Assembly: GCF_900107695.1 (NCBI RefSeq)
Contig: NZ_FNQP01000003.1
Location: 1 to 64,000 of the forward strand
Direction of reading: 5' to 3'
Origin: Thiothrix caldifontis
GTDB taxonomy: Bacteria > Pseudomonadota > Gammaproteobacteria > Thiotrichales > Thiotrichaceae
DNA: 64,000 bases
The position numbers were made by a program, and so were the translations under genes. The notes under the pieces were generated by a model that was given only the letters and a program-made list of their open reading frames with translations, did not search any database and was not told the DNA's origin. Of the stretch, positions 35,835 through 44,037 are shown in pieces (positions within the stretch are counted from its first letter, which is position 1; every line of letters starts with the position of its first letter).

Positions 35835-36616
35835 AGAGACTCGTGTTGCAATTTGAATAAGTGTATCGCATTTGCGGTGGTTGCTTCAGCAATACGGTTA
35901 ATGCTTTCACCCCGCAGTTCTGCCAAGCTAGCGGCAATCACGGGTAAGCGGGTGGGGTCATTACGCTTACCACGCCATTCGCTGTCCGGTTGATCGGGGG
36001 CGTCTGTTTCCAGTAATAGCCTTTCCAATGGCACGTTAGCGAGAACATTACGCAGGCGTTGGGCGCGTGGATAAGTCACGGTGCCGCCGACACCTAAATA
36101 AAACCCCAGATTGATTAGCGTATCGGCTTGCTGCTGGCTGCCAGCAAAGCTATGAATCACACCGTTTAAATTATTTTTACCAGAAAAACGCCGAATGTGT
36201 TTGAGAACACAGTCAAGCGAACGTCTGGCGTGAATAATTAGCGGAAGCTCAAATTCACGGGCTAACCTGAGGTGTGTGACAAATAGGGATTCCTGTTGAG
36301 CCACGTCCAGTTCGGGTAGATAGAAATCTAAGCCACATTCGCCGATGGCAACGGGTTGTTCCTTCTCTACCCAGTGACGTAACGATACACAATCGTTTGG
36401 GGTATGTTCAGCAAGATAAACGGGGTGTAAACCGTAAGTGGCATGAAAATGGGGAGATGTGGTGCAAATATCGCGCAATCGAGGCCAATGTTTAGCACTG
36501 ACTGCTGGGAGAATTAGATCGGCTACGCCTAGCTTTTGCATTTTGTCAATTAATAATAACCGATCATCGGCAAAATCGGGTTCGTCAAAGTGGCAGTGTG
36601 TGTCGATCAGTTTCAT
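35831..36616 (-). CDS. TatD-family metal-dependent hydrolase (DNase)
   Basis: 261 residues of the TatD amidohydrolase family. LIDTHCHFDEPDFADDR contains the HxH metal ligands, AIGECGLDF the glutamate, LPLIIHARRS the third histidine, GVIHSFAGS the next and LLLETDAPDQP the aspartate. It is closest to the YjjV-like branch. TatD proteins cut DNA 3' to 5' and help in oxidative-damage repair. Divergent from cpdA. Confidence 0.92.
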   Translation of the reverse strand: MKLIDTHCHFDEPDFADDRLLLIDKMQKLGVADLILPAVSAKHWPRLRDICTTSPHFHATYGLHPVYLAEHTPNDCVSLRHWVEKEQPVAIGECGLDFYLPELDVAQQESLFVTHLRLAREFELPLIIHARRSLDCVLKHIRRFSGKNNLNGVIHSFAGSQQQADTLINLGFYLGVGGTVTYPRAQRLRNVLANVPLERLLLETDAPDQPDSEWRGKRNDPTRLPVIAASLAELRGESINRIAEATTANAIHLFKLQHESL

Positions 36617-36771
36617 TTGCAGTAAAGTACAATATTATGAGTGTAATGAATAGGATGTCAGCAGATGTTGTTACCTGAAAAAGTAACTAGTCAAAACGAG
36701 TGAAATGCATTATAAAATGCAATTATATGCTTGGTTTATCGGAAAGACAGACTCGTGAGGGGGCTATTCAC
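36617..36771. promoter_or_regulatory. Divergent tatD/cpdA promoter region with two small dyads
   Basis: GTTAC and GTAAC arms (36670-36687) with an 8-base spacer, and TGCATT-ATAA-AATGCA (36706-36721), lie between the two starts. The region is AT-rich and should contain both promoters. No match to a named operator, including CRP, was seen. Confidence 0.4.
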
Positions 36772-37599
36772 ATGGAAAAAACACCGAGTGCGGTACGTTT
36801 GTTCCAAATAACCGACAGTCACTGTTATGCCAGTGATGATAGTCGTTTAACTTGGACAGACATGCCTATTTACCCCAATCTTTCGTTAAAAGCGATTTTG
36901 GCGCATTTGGGGGGAATGGCAGAAGGTTACAATGCCTTATTGTTAACCGGCGATTTGGCACAGGAAGAAATCCCTGCGACTTACCAGCGTGTCAATGCAC
37001 TACTTAATAGATTCCCTTTACCGGTTTATACGATTCCGGGAAACCATGACATTCCCCTGATGATGCAGGAAAATCTCAGTGGGAATGTACAGATGGCAGA
37101 GCATGTTGAGCTAGGTGCTTGGCATTTATTGTTGCTGGATACCCATGCTGACGGTAAACCTGATGGACGCTTGAGTGAAGCACAATTTGAGCGTTTGGAG
37201 CAACACTTGGGCAGTGTTCCGGAGGATCATTTCGTTGCCATTTTTATGCATCATCACCCTGTGCCGATTGAGAGTGAGTGGATGGATGTGATGGGTTTGC
37301 AGCAGAAAACCTATTTCTGGCAATTAGTCGAACATTTCCCGCAAGTCAAAGTCGTGTTCAACGGGCATATCCATCAAGAATTCAATGGGCAGTATACCTA
37401 CACCGATGGGCGGGTGGTTGCAGTGCACGGTACGCCCGCGACTTGTGTACAAATGAAACCCGTGCGTAAAAATATCGAATTCGACCATACCCAACCCGCA
37501 TGGCGCGATATTGTATTGTTAGCGGATGGTCGGGTAGAAACCCGCGTTTACTATCTGCCCTTTGTGGTGGAAGAAGAAATCATCAAATTGTCGATTTGA
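36772..37599 (+). CDS. cpdA: 3',5'-cyclic-AMP phosphodiesterase, calcineurin-like
   Basis: It hydrolyses cAMP to AMP. 275 residues with the five metallophosphoesterase blocks: FQITDSHCYA (DxH), LTGDLAQEE (GDxx), IPGNHDIP (GNHD), MHHHPVPI and FNGHIHQEF (GHxH). The closing EFDHTQPAWRDIVLL is typical of CpdA. ATG 36772 is preceded by GAGGGGG; the longer frame with 24 extra residues lacks a ribosome site. The gene ends about 30 bases before the B12 riboswitch. Confidence 0.93.
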   Translation: MEKTPSAVRLFQITDSHCYASDDSRLTWTDMPIYPNLSLKAILAHLGGMAEGYNALLLTGDLAQEEIPATYQRVNALLNRFPLPVYTIPGNHDIPLMMQENLSGNVQMAEHVELGAWHLLLLDTHADGKPDGRLSEAQFERLEQHLGSVPEDHFVAIFMHHHPVPIESEWMDVMGLQQKTYFWQLVEHFPQVKVVFNGHIHQEFNGQYTYTDGRVVAVHGTPATCVQMKPVRKNIEFDHTQPAWRDIVLLADGRVETRVYYLPFVVEEEIIKLSI

Positions 37600-37630
37600 C
37601 AGTATGGGGTGAATCCCGTAACGTGCGTCG

Positions 37631-37768
37631 CTGTTCAGGTGCGCTCATCTTGGTGAGCGTTAAACGGGAAGTTGGTGCAATACCAACGCTGCCCTCGCAA
37701 CGGTAAGCAGGTTAAATCAATCTGATAAGTCCGATACCGGCCTAACAAGGCGCGACTCTGCCGAGTCG
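37631..37768 (+). ncRNA. Cobalamin riboswitch with expression-platform hairpin
   Basis: The RNA has the conserved pieces of the B12 aptamer in order: TTCAGGTGC near 37634, AAACGGGAAGTTGGTGCAA at 37662, a B12-box-like GCCCTCGCAACGGTAA at 37691 and AAGTCCGATACCGG at 37727. After it, CGACTC/GAGTCG arms (37753-37768) with a 4-base loop may form the switching hairpin. It precedes btuB by about 50 bases, where it should lower expression of B12 uptake when adenosylcobalamin is plentiful. Confidence 0.93.
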
Positions 37769-37817
37769 TCTTCATACACGTGCGCGATGGGCGCATCGTT
37801 ACGGAAATCCATACCCC

Positions 37818-39653
37818 ATGAAATTATCCCCTCTTGCCGCGCAGTTCGGCACTGTTACCTTTTGCCTGTTGGCATCCCCACTGGTATTGGCAGAAGATGC
37901 CACAACCCTCGATGAAATCATTGTCACGGCTGACCGCAAGGCTCGTACCGTTGATGCAACCTTAGCTCCTGTCAGCATCATTACCCGTGCGGACATTGAA
38001 AAATACCAAGCCAGCAGCATCCCCGATGTCTTGCGTCATGTGCCCGGTATCAACCTCAGCAACAGCGGTGGCGTGGGCAAAGCTACTTCGGTATTCATTC
38101 GCGGCACGAATTCCAGCCACGTGTTGGTGCTGATTGATGGTGTCAAAGTCGGTTCTGCCACGACGGGCAGCGTCGCGTTTGAAGATTTACCGCTGGATCA
38201 GGTGGAGCGCATTGAAGTCGTGCGTGGTCCCCGCTCCAGCTTGTACGGTTCGGAAGCGATTGGTGGCGTAATCCAGATTTTCACCCGTAAAGGTGGCAAA
38301 GGTTTCCAGCCCGAAGCCAGCCTCAGTGCAGGCAGTCACAACACCCAAAAAGCCAATATGAACCTTGCAGGAGGTGACGCCACGACCTGGTACAACCTGA
38401 ATGCGGGTACGGAAAAAACGGATGGCATTGATGTTACTGCCAACCACCAAGAGCCGGATGCCGATGGTTATGACCGCGATAGCCTGTCGCTGCGTGCTGG
38501 ACATCGCTTTGCCGACGATACCACACTGGAAGTATCAGCCTTACGCGCCGCTGGTGAAAACCACTTCGACAGCAGTTTCAATAACGAAACCCACTTTACC
38601 CAACAAACCCTGTCTGGCAAGCTGCAACACCGTGTCAATGACAACACCTTGCTAACCGCACAAATCGGACAGGCACGCGATGATGCTGACAACTACCTCA
38701 ATGGCACGCCATTGGCGGCATTTCGTACCTACAACACCCAGCGCGATACGGCTTCCCTCCAGGCGAATGTTGATGTAGGCAGCCGTGGTGCAATAACGCT
38801 AGGGCTGGATCAGCAACGCGATACAGTGGAAAGTGATAGTGCTTACGACCGTACTTCCCGCGACAATACCGGGCTGTTTGCCAGCTACCAAACCGACATG
38901 GGTGCAAATCGGCTGGAAGTGTCGGCACGGCATGACGATAATGAGCAATTTGGTACACATAACAGCGGTGGCATTGCTGTCGGGCGTGACCTTCGCAACG
39001 GAATGCGCGTGACGGCGGCGTATGGTACGGCTTTCAAAGCGCCAACATTCAATGACTTGTACTACCCATTCAGTGGTGATGCGAGCTTGCAGCCGGAAGA
39101 ATCGCAAAACGCCGAACTCGGTGTCGCTGGTAAACTCGCGGGTGGCAAAACCACCTGGTCAGCGAATGCTTTCAGCAACAGCATCGACAATCTGATCAGT
39201 TACCGACCACCGACTTACCAGGTCAGCCAAACGGACAAGGCACGGATTCAAGGCTTGGAATTGAGTACAGGTACGCAATTGGCTGGTTGGGATATTGCTG
39301 CTAATGTCACGCTGCAAAATCCCGAAAACCGCAGTGGCACGGATGCGGGTAAAACCCTGATCTACCGCCCGAAACAGCTTGCCAGTGTCGATATTGATCG
39401 TGCTTTGGGTAAATTTCGTGTGGGTGCAACCGTGCGTGGTGAAAGCCAGCGTTATACCGATGATGCCAACACCGAGAGCGCGAAGCTGTCAGGTTACGGC
39501 ACTTTGGATTTACGCGCTGATTACCGCTTGGCAAAAGACTGGACGATTGGCGCGAAACTCGGCAACGTATTGGACAAAGATTACCAAACCAACTCCGGGT
39601 ATAATCAGGATGGTGTTAATGGTTTGGTGACAGTTAAATACGCACCAAAGTAA
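37818..39653 (+). CDS. btuB: TonB-dependent vitamin B12 receptor
   Basis: This outer-membrane receptor imports cobalamin using TonB energy. 611 residues: signal peptide (ends near LVLAED), a TonB box in TTLDEIIVTADRK, plug domain with SIPDVLRHVPGINL, GVGKATSVFIRGT, VLVLIDGVKVG and EVVRGPRSSLYGSEAIGGVIQI, then a 22-strand barrel ending in a terminal-strand-like VTVKYAPK. It is shorter than average TonB receptors but matches BtuB. Substrate is inferred from the riboswitch in front. Confidence 0.93.
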   Translation: MKLSPLAAQFGTVTFCLLASPLVLAEDATTLDEIIVTADRKARTVDATLAPVSIITRADIEKYQASSIPDVLRHVPGINLSNSGGVGKATSVFIRGTNSSHVLVLIDGVKVGSATTGSVAFEDLPLDQVERIEVVRGPRSSLYGSEAIGGVIQIFTRKGGKGFQPEASLSAGSHNTQKANMNLAGGDATTWYNLNAGTEKTDGIDVTANHQEPDADGYDRDSLSLRAGHRFADDTTLEVSALRAAGENHFDSSFNNETHFTQQTLSGKLQHRVNDNTLLTAQIGQARDDADNYLNGTPLAAFRTYNTQRDTASLQANVDVGSRGAITLGLDQQRDTVESDSAYDRTSRDNTGLFASYQTDMGANRLEVSARHDDNEQFGTHNSGGIAVGRDLRNGMRVTAAYGTAFKAPTFNDLYYPFSGDASLQPEESQNAELGVAGKLAGGKTTWSANAFSNSIDNLISYRPPTYQVSQTDKARIQGLELSTGTQLAGWDIAANVTLQNPENRSGTDAGKTLIYRPKQLASVDIDRALGKFRVGATVRGESQRYTDDANTESAKLSGYGTLDLRADYRLAKDWTIGAKLGNVLDKDYQTNSGYNQDGVNGLVTVKYAPK

Positions 39654-39654
39654 C

Positions 39655-39739
39655 GTAGGGTGGGTGGAGCGAATGCGATACCCACCCTCTTTAGCGGTTT
39701 GGAATAATGGTGGGTATCGCTACGCTCCACCCACCCTAC
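39655..39739. repeat. Long inverted repeat (two ~31-bp arms), possible MITE or REP-like element
   Basis: The left arm (39655-39686) begins GTAGGGTGGGTGGAGCG and contains GCGATACCCACC. The right arm (39709-39739) is its near-perfect complement, GGTGGGTATCGC to CACCCACCCTAC, with a 22-base spacer. It starts 2 bases after the btuB stop and ends before the next gene's ribosome site, so its transcript would fold into a strong hairpin between the two. Similar GTAGGGTG...CACCCTAC elements are scattered in many genomes. Confidence 0.75.
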
Positions 39740-39750
39740 AGGAGATGTTT

Positions 39751-40311
39751 ATGTTTACACTTTCAACTAAGAATCAATGGCTGGTCGGTGGCATTCTACT
39801 GGCGGTCATGCTGCTTACCCGCGTTCATGTGATTGACCATTTACTGGATGCGTCGTGGGCGGTGTTTTTCCTTGCCGGATTTTATCTGCGCAATCTGTTG
39901 GCGTTTGGGGTATTTATGGCAACCGCAGTAGCGATTGATTACGTCGCCACTAGCCAGCTTGGCGTTAGTAATTTCTGTGTATCGCAGGCGTATATTGCGC
40001 TGGTTCCCGCTTATGGTGTGATGTTTGCTGCCGGGCGTTGGTTTGCGGGGCAGTATCAAGGCGAAACCTTGGCATCACTGGGCAAGTTAGTGCTGGCGGT
40101 ATTGATCGGGTTTACACTGACTGAAGTGATTTCCAGTGGTAGTTTCTATGCCTTTTCGGGTACATCCGTCGACATCAGTGTGGCAGGGTTTGTGGCGCAA
40201 TTGCTGAAGTATGCACCGCATGGTTTGTATATTACAGGCATGTACCTGACCGTTGCGGCTTTGCTGCATGTTGCTGTCAAGCAAGTAAGTGGTTTGAAGA
40301 CTACGGTGTAG
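39751..40311 (+). CDS. Membrane protein downstream of btuB, candidate cobalamin-uptake component
   Basis: 186 residues with about five hydrophobic segments (WLVGGILLAVMLLTRVHVI, SWAVFFLAGFYLRNLLAFG, LVLAVLIGFTLTEVI and others) and short polar loops. Placed behind a riboswitch-controlled btuB, a substrate-capture subunit or inner-membrane importer for cobalamin or cobalt is plausible, but no named family was recognised. GGAG is 6 bases before ATG 39751; the longer frame would start inside the inverted repeat. Confidence 0.65.
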   Translation: MFTLSTKNQWLVGGILLAVMLLTRVHVIDHLLDASWAVFFLAGFYLRNLLAFGVFMATAVAIDYVATSQLGVSNFCVSQAYIALVPAYGVMFAAGRWFAGQYQGETLASLGKLVLAVLIGFTLTEVISSGSFYAFSGTSVDISVAGFVAQLLKYAPHGLYITGMYLTVAALLHVAVKQVSGLKTTV

Positions 40312-40341
40312 TCTGGAATACCCGTTGTCAGGTTTACTGCC

Positions 40342-41292
40342 TTGCGCTTAATCCTCGCCCCCATGGAAGGCGTGATGGATCACACCATGCGCGATCTGCT
40401 GACCCGTGTTGGCGGTTACGCGCGTTGCGTGACCGAATTCGTGCGCGTGGTCGACCGGCAATTACCCAACCGTGTATTCCACCGTGCTTGCCCTGAATTG
40501 AGCCAAGGTGGTAAAACCCCCGCAGGAACCCCTGTTTATGTGCAATTACTCGGTGGCGATCCCGACGTGATGGCACTGAATGCCCATGCGCTGGAACGCT
40601 TGGGTGCACCCGGCATCGACATCAATTTCGGCTGCCCTTCCAAAACGGTTAACAACAGCGATGGCGGTTCGGTATTATTGCGTGAACCGGAGCGCGTCCA
40701 CGGCATTATTCGGGCAGTACGCGCCGCCGTTAGCCCACAGATTCCCGTGACCGCGAAAATCCGCCTCGGTTTCAAAGACAGCAGCTTGTTTGAAGACATT
40801 GCCCTCGGTGTGGAGGCGGCGGGTGCAACCGAACTCTGTATTCACGCCCGCACCAAGCAACACGGTTACTTACCCCCGGCGTATTGGGCAGAAATCGGCA
40901 AGGTGAAACCCAGGCTCAGCATTCCCGTGATTGCTAACGGCGAAATCTGGTCAGGTACTGATGCGCAGCAAGCCCAAGCAGAAAGCGGTTGTGTGGATTT
41001 AATGTTGGGTCGGGGCGCGTTGAGTTTCCCCGATTTGGCACGGGTAATTCACGCCCAATACGCAGGCGAAGCTTACACTCCCATGCCTTGGGCAACGGTG
41101 TTACCGTTGGTGCAGCATTACGCTGCACAGTTGGAAGCACGCGCCCCGAAATACGCCGTGAGTTTCGTCAAACAATGGTTTACCTATTTACGCCGCCAAT
41201 ACCCGGAAGCTGAAAGCCTATTCCAGCAAATCAAGCGGATGAAGGACATGGCGGAGATTAACAAGCAATTCAAGCACGGGAGTTACCCATGA
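40342..41292 (+). CDS. dusC: tRNA-dihydrouridine(16) synthase
   Basis: This flavoenzyme reduces U16 in tRNA. LILAPMEGVMDHTMRDLL is the FMN-binding opening, DINFGCPSKTVNNSDGGSVLL contains the catalytic cysteine region, and IHARTKQHGY and IPVIANGEIWS are conserved. The loop sequence and RCVTEFVRVVD agree with DusC rather than DusA or DusB. The likely start is TTG 40342, as no ATG lies near the family's N-terminus. ATGA-type overlap with moeA downstream. Confidence 0.93.
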   Translation: MRLILAPMEGVMDHTMRDLLTRVGGYARCVTEFVRVVDRQLPNRVFHRACPELSQGGKTPAGTPVYVQLLGGDPDVMALNAHALERLGAPGIDINFGCPSKTVNNSDGGSVLLREPERVHGIIRAVRAAVSPQIPVTAKIRLGFKDSSLFEDIALGVEAAGATELCIHARTKQHGYLPPAYWAEIGKVKPRLSIPVIANGEIWSGTDAQQAQAESGCVDLMLGRGALSFPDLARVIHAQYAGEAYTPMPWATVLPLVQHYAAQLEARAPKYAVSFVKQWFTYLRRQYPEAESLFQQIKRMKDMAEINKQFKHGSYP

Positions 41293-42539
41293 CCGACCAG
41301 CCTAACGTCACCACTTCTTGCGACACGCTGCCCAGTGGCACACTTGCTGTCGAACAGGCGCAAGCCCGCGTGCTCGATAGCATCCAAGCCCTGCGTGATA
41401 CCGAAACCTTACCACTGATGCAAGCTGCCGGGCGCATCCTTGCTGAACCTGCCCGTGCACAAATGCAAGTACCGCCACACACCAATTCTGCGATGGATGG
41501 CTACGCTTTGCGCCATGCGGATAGCGGGGCGTCATTGCACGTCATCGGCACGGCCTTTGCGGGGCATCCGTTTACTGGCACAGTGCAGGCAGGTGAATGC
41601 GTGCGCATTATGACGGGCGCAGTTCTGCCTGCGGGAGCCGATAGTGTGGTCATGCAGGAAAACGTGCAACGCGACGGTGACACCATCCGGCTTTCCGGCA
41701 CGCTCAAGCGGGGTGAAAACGTGCGTTATGCCGGTGAGGACAGTCAACCCGGTGATATTTTGCTCGAAGCAGGGCGCAAGCTCAACGCCGCTGACCTTGG
41801 TATGCTTGCCTCGCAAGGCATTAGCACGGTGACGGTCTGGCGGCGGGTACGGGTAGCGTTTTGCTCCACGGGCGATGAACTCACCCCCTTGGGTATGCCG
41901 CTACAGCCCGGTCAGATTTACGATAGCAACCGCTATACCCTACACGCGATGCTGCAAACGCTGGATGTGGACATGATCGACATGGGCATTATCCGTGACA
42001 CCCCACAAGCGGTGGAGCAGGCATTCCAGCAAGCCACATTAACGGCTGATGTGTTGATCACCAGTGGCGGGGTATCGGTTGGTGAAGCCGATTACGTGTC
42101 TGATACGCTGCAACGTTTGGGGCAAGTCAATTTCTGGAAAATCGCTTTCAAACCGGGCAAACCGTTAGCTTTTGGGACGTTGGGCGATTGCCTGTTTTTC
42201 GGCTTGCCGGGTAATCCGGTATCGGTGATGGTGACTTTTCTGCTGTTCGTGCGCCCTGCCATCCTTACATTACGGGGTGAAAGCGTGCCACTCGTACCGG
42301 AATACCCGGCTATTTGCGACACGCCACTGAAAAAAGCACCAGGGCGCAAGGATTACCAGCGCGGTATTGCGGAGCGTGACAGCACTGGGCAGTGGCATGT
42401 GCGCACTACTGGCAACCAAGGTTCGCATGTGTTGCGTTCCATGAGCCAAGCCAATTGCTTTATTGTCTTACCGTTGGAGTGGGGCAATGTGGCGGCTGGT
42501 ACGTCTGTGACGATTATCCCTTTTGAGGGGTTGATGTGA
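41289..42539 (+). CDS. moeA: Molybdopterin molybdenumtransferase
   Basis: It inserts molybdate into adenylated molybdopterin. 416 residues: HTNSAMDGYALR, MTGAVLPAGADSVVMQE, FCSTGDELTPLG, YDSNRYTLHAML, TSGGVSVGEADYV and FGLPGNPVSVMVTFLLFVRP are all MoeA hallmarks, with the MogA-like domain in the centre. Overlaps the dusC stop by 4 bases. It leads directly into the molybdate region, which fits its role. Confidence 0.96.
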   Translation: MTDQPNVTTSCDTLPSGTLAVEQAQARVLDSIQALRDTETLPLMQAAGRILAEPARAQMQVPPHTNSAMDGYALRHADSGASLHVIGTAFAGHPFTGTVQAGECVRIMTGAVLPAGADSVVMQENVQRDGDTIRLSGTLKRGENVRYAGEDSQPGDILLEAGRKLNAADLGMLASQGISTVTVWRRVRVAFCSTGDELTPLGMPLQPGQIYDSNRYTLHAMLQTLDVDMIDMGIIRDTPQAVEQAFQQATLTADVLITSGGVSVGEADYVSDTLQRLGQVNFWKIAFKPGKPLAFGTLGDCLFFGLPGNPVSVMVTFLLFVRPAILTLRGESVPLVPEYPAICDTPLKKAPGRKDYQRGIAERDSTGQWHVRTTGNQGSHVLRSMSQANCFIVLPLEWGNVAAGTSVTIIPFEGLM

Positions 42540-42551
42540 TGTCTATCACCG

Positions 42552-42824
42552 TTAATCTGGTTTGCTCTGGCGCAATTCCACCATTGCCTTTTCCGCTTTT
42601 GCACCCAGGAATACATACATCCCCAGTGCAACCAGCAAGCCTGCCGCCGAGAACATCATTTCCACTGCGCCTGCCAACATCTCGCCGTCGCCCAGCACCG
42701 ATTTGAACATCAGCAGCAACGCCTCGATCGACACCGCAATCAGGATTGCCGACATAAAGCGGGTGATGGTGCGGCGGGTGGAGCTGTGGCGGAAAATGTC
42801 CTTGTGCATCAACATCCGTGCCAT
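42552..42824 (-). CDS. Small membrane protein, unknown
   Basis: 90 residues starting MARMLMHKDIFRHSSTRRTITRF. Two membrane segments (about 21-40, MSAILIAVSIEALLLMFKSVL; and 50-73, MFSAAGLLVALGMYVFLGAK) and a basic N-terminus. The longer frame to 42881 would overlap the divergent ModE gene and its operator, so the start is placed at 42824. Similar short proteins occur near molybdate genes, but I know no function. Confidence 0.65.
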   Translation of the reverse strand: MARMLMHKDIFRHSSTRRTITRFMSAILIAVSIEALLLMFKSVLGDGEMLAGAVEMMFSAAGLLVALGMYVFLGAKAEKAMVELRQSKPD

Positions 42825-42832
42825 TGCATAGC

Positions 42833-42856
42833 CGCTATGTTTTATGATACATAACG
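42833..42856. promoter_or_regulatory. ModE-box-like dyad upstream of the small modE
   Basis: Arms CGCTATGT and ACATAACG are separated by 8 bases; they are complementary except for one position. The layout resembles the CGxTATAT...ATATxxCG ModE box. It lies 5 bases before the modE-like ATG and just beyond the divergent start, so it could regulate both genes. Confidence 0.6.
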
Positions 42857-42861
42857 AAACC

Positions 42862-43212
42862 ATGAATACAGCACCCAACACCTACCACCTACGCGGACGC
42901 TTTTGGATCGAAAGCCCTCAAGGAACCTTCCTCGGTCAAGGCCGTGTTGCCTTGCTGGAATGTATCCGCGAACACGGCTCCATCAGCGCGGCGGCACGTT
43001 CCATCGAAATGTCCTATCGCCAAGCGTGGGCGTTAGTTAATTCCATGAATACCCACAGCCGCACGCCGCTAGTCAGCAGTGCCACGGGGGGGAAGGGCGG
43101 CGGCGGCGCAAGCCTTACCGAGACGGGCGAAAAAGCCATTGCGCTTTACCATGCAGTCCGCGCTGATTTTGACGCTTTTCTGGCAAAGCGTTCTGAATCC
43201 CTGACCCTGTAA
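42862..43212 (+). CDS. ModE N-terminal-domain protein (molybdate-type DNA-binding regulator without Mop domains)
   Basis: 117 residues, essentially the ModE winged helix-turn-helix: GRFWIESPQGTFLGQGRVALLE, HGSISAAARSIEMSYRQAWALVNSMN and GGKGGGGASLTETGEKAIALYH. The C-terminal molybdate-binding Mop pair is absent, so metal sensing would need another protein such as the di-Mop protein encoded at 43566, or it acts without it. Preceded by a ModE-box-like dyad, which suggests autoregulation. Confidence 0.85.
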   Translation: MNTAPNTYHLRGRFWIESPQGTFLGQGRVALLECIREHGSISAAARSIEMSYRQAWALVNSMNTHSRTPLVSSATGGKGGGGASLTETGEKAIALYHAVRADFDAFLAKRSESLTL

Positions 43213-43226
43213 AATTTTTTGCCACT

Positions 43227-43279
43227 CGTTATGTTTTTTTGGAAATAGCGAAATGGTTATGCACTACAACAACATAACG
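43227..43279. promoter_or_regulatory. ModE-box-like dyads upstream of the di-Mop/modABC operon
   Basis: CGTTATGT and AAATAGCG (43227-43250) repeat the 8-8-8 layout seen at 42833. A second, weaker pair is GGTTATGC (43255-43262) with ACATAACG (43272-43279). They lie between the ModE-like gene and the molybdate transport genes. Confidence 0.5.
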
Positions 43280-43385
43280 TAGTAAATCCAGCAGGATTAT
43301 GAAATTTGTTAGGTCTGCGACAGATGGTTATTTTATCAAATAATTGAAAATATTAAGATTATTCTCATGGCATGGCTTTTGCTAT

Positions 43386-43565
43386 GCAGGATTTGAAAAT
43401 CGGAAACTTGTGCAACACGGCGGCGGAACCAACCTGACGGCTTACGGGCGGCGCATGGTGATGGTTTACCGCCACATGGAAAAGGAACACGCCCGCATCC
43501 TCTCCCAATTAGGGCAGGTGGCGGACAATTTCGAGCAATATTTTCAACTAATAAGGAGATTCGAT
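43386..43565 (+). pseudogene. Remnant of a second ModE DNA-binding domain
   Basis: The frame ahead of the di-Mop gene reads HGGGTNLTAYGRRMVMVYRHMEKEHARILSQL, which matches the end of the ModE winged helix (compare GGGGASLTETGEKAIALYH in the upstream gene). It runs in frame into the Mop domains. The first two thirds of the HTH are missing and no ribosome site precedes it. Thus an original full ModE (HTH plus two Mop) has lost its DNA-binding part. Confidence 0.7.
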
Positions 43566-43994
43566 ATGCAAACTAGCAGCCGTAACCAATTCTTAGGCAC
43601 TGTCACCAAAGTGACCAACGGGCCGGTCAATTCCGAAGTCATCCTCGACATCGGCGGCGGTGACGAACTCGTTGCCGTCATTACGCATAACAGCGTTGAG
43701 CACCTCGGCCTTGCCCCCGGTGTGCAAGCCTACGCACTGGTCAAAGCGCCGTGGATCGTCCTCGCCAAAGACGACGGCAAGATCAAAACCAGCGCCCGCA
43801 ACCATTTGCGTGGCACGATCGTCAGCTTGCAAGAAGGCGCGGTCAATGCCGAAGTCATCATCGAATTGCCCGGTGGCAAAACCGTCACATCCATCATTAC
43901 CAACGACAGCGTGCAGGATATGGAGCTGAAAGTCGGGGACAAAGCCAGTGCCCTGATCAAGGCATCGCACATTATCCTAGCCGTATCCAACTAA
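43566..43994 (+). CDS. Di-Mop molybdate-binding protein (molbindin)
   Basis: 142 residues made of two Mop repeats (about 4-70 and 74-140). Each has the TSxRNxxxGTV opening (SSRNQFLGTVTKVTNGPVNSEV; SARNHLRGTIVSLQEGAVNAEV) and a final VKAP/IKASHI-type strand. Such proteins bind molybdate or tungstate oligomerically and store or buffer it. AAGGAG precedes the ATG at 43566. The repeats derive from a larger ModE (see the remnant upstream). First gene of the mop-modABC run. Confidence 0.9.
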   Translation: MQTSSRNQFLGTVTKVTNGPVNSEVILDIGGGDELVAVITHNSVEHLGLAPGVQAYALVKAPWIVLAKDDGKIKTSARNHLRGTIVSLQEGAVNAEVIIELPGGKTVTSIITNDSVQDMELKVGDKASALIKASHIILAVSN

Positions 43995-44037
43995 TAACCA
44001 ACCGATTTCCCCTCACTAGCCATTTAAGGAACTCACC

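Noticed and set aside
42825-42881. Longer start of the small membrane protein downstream of moeA
   Set aside because: It would overlap the divergent ModE-like gene and the candidate operator; MARMLMHKDIF at 42824 is a sound start.
43344-43565. Long N-terminus of the di-Mop protein from a TTG at 43344
   Set aside because: There is no ribosome site, only a ModE remnant in frame; AAGGAG in front of 43566 gives a standard di-Mop protein.
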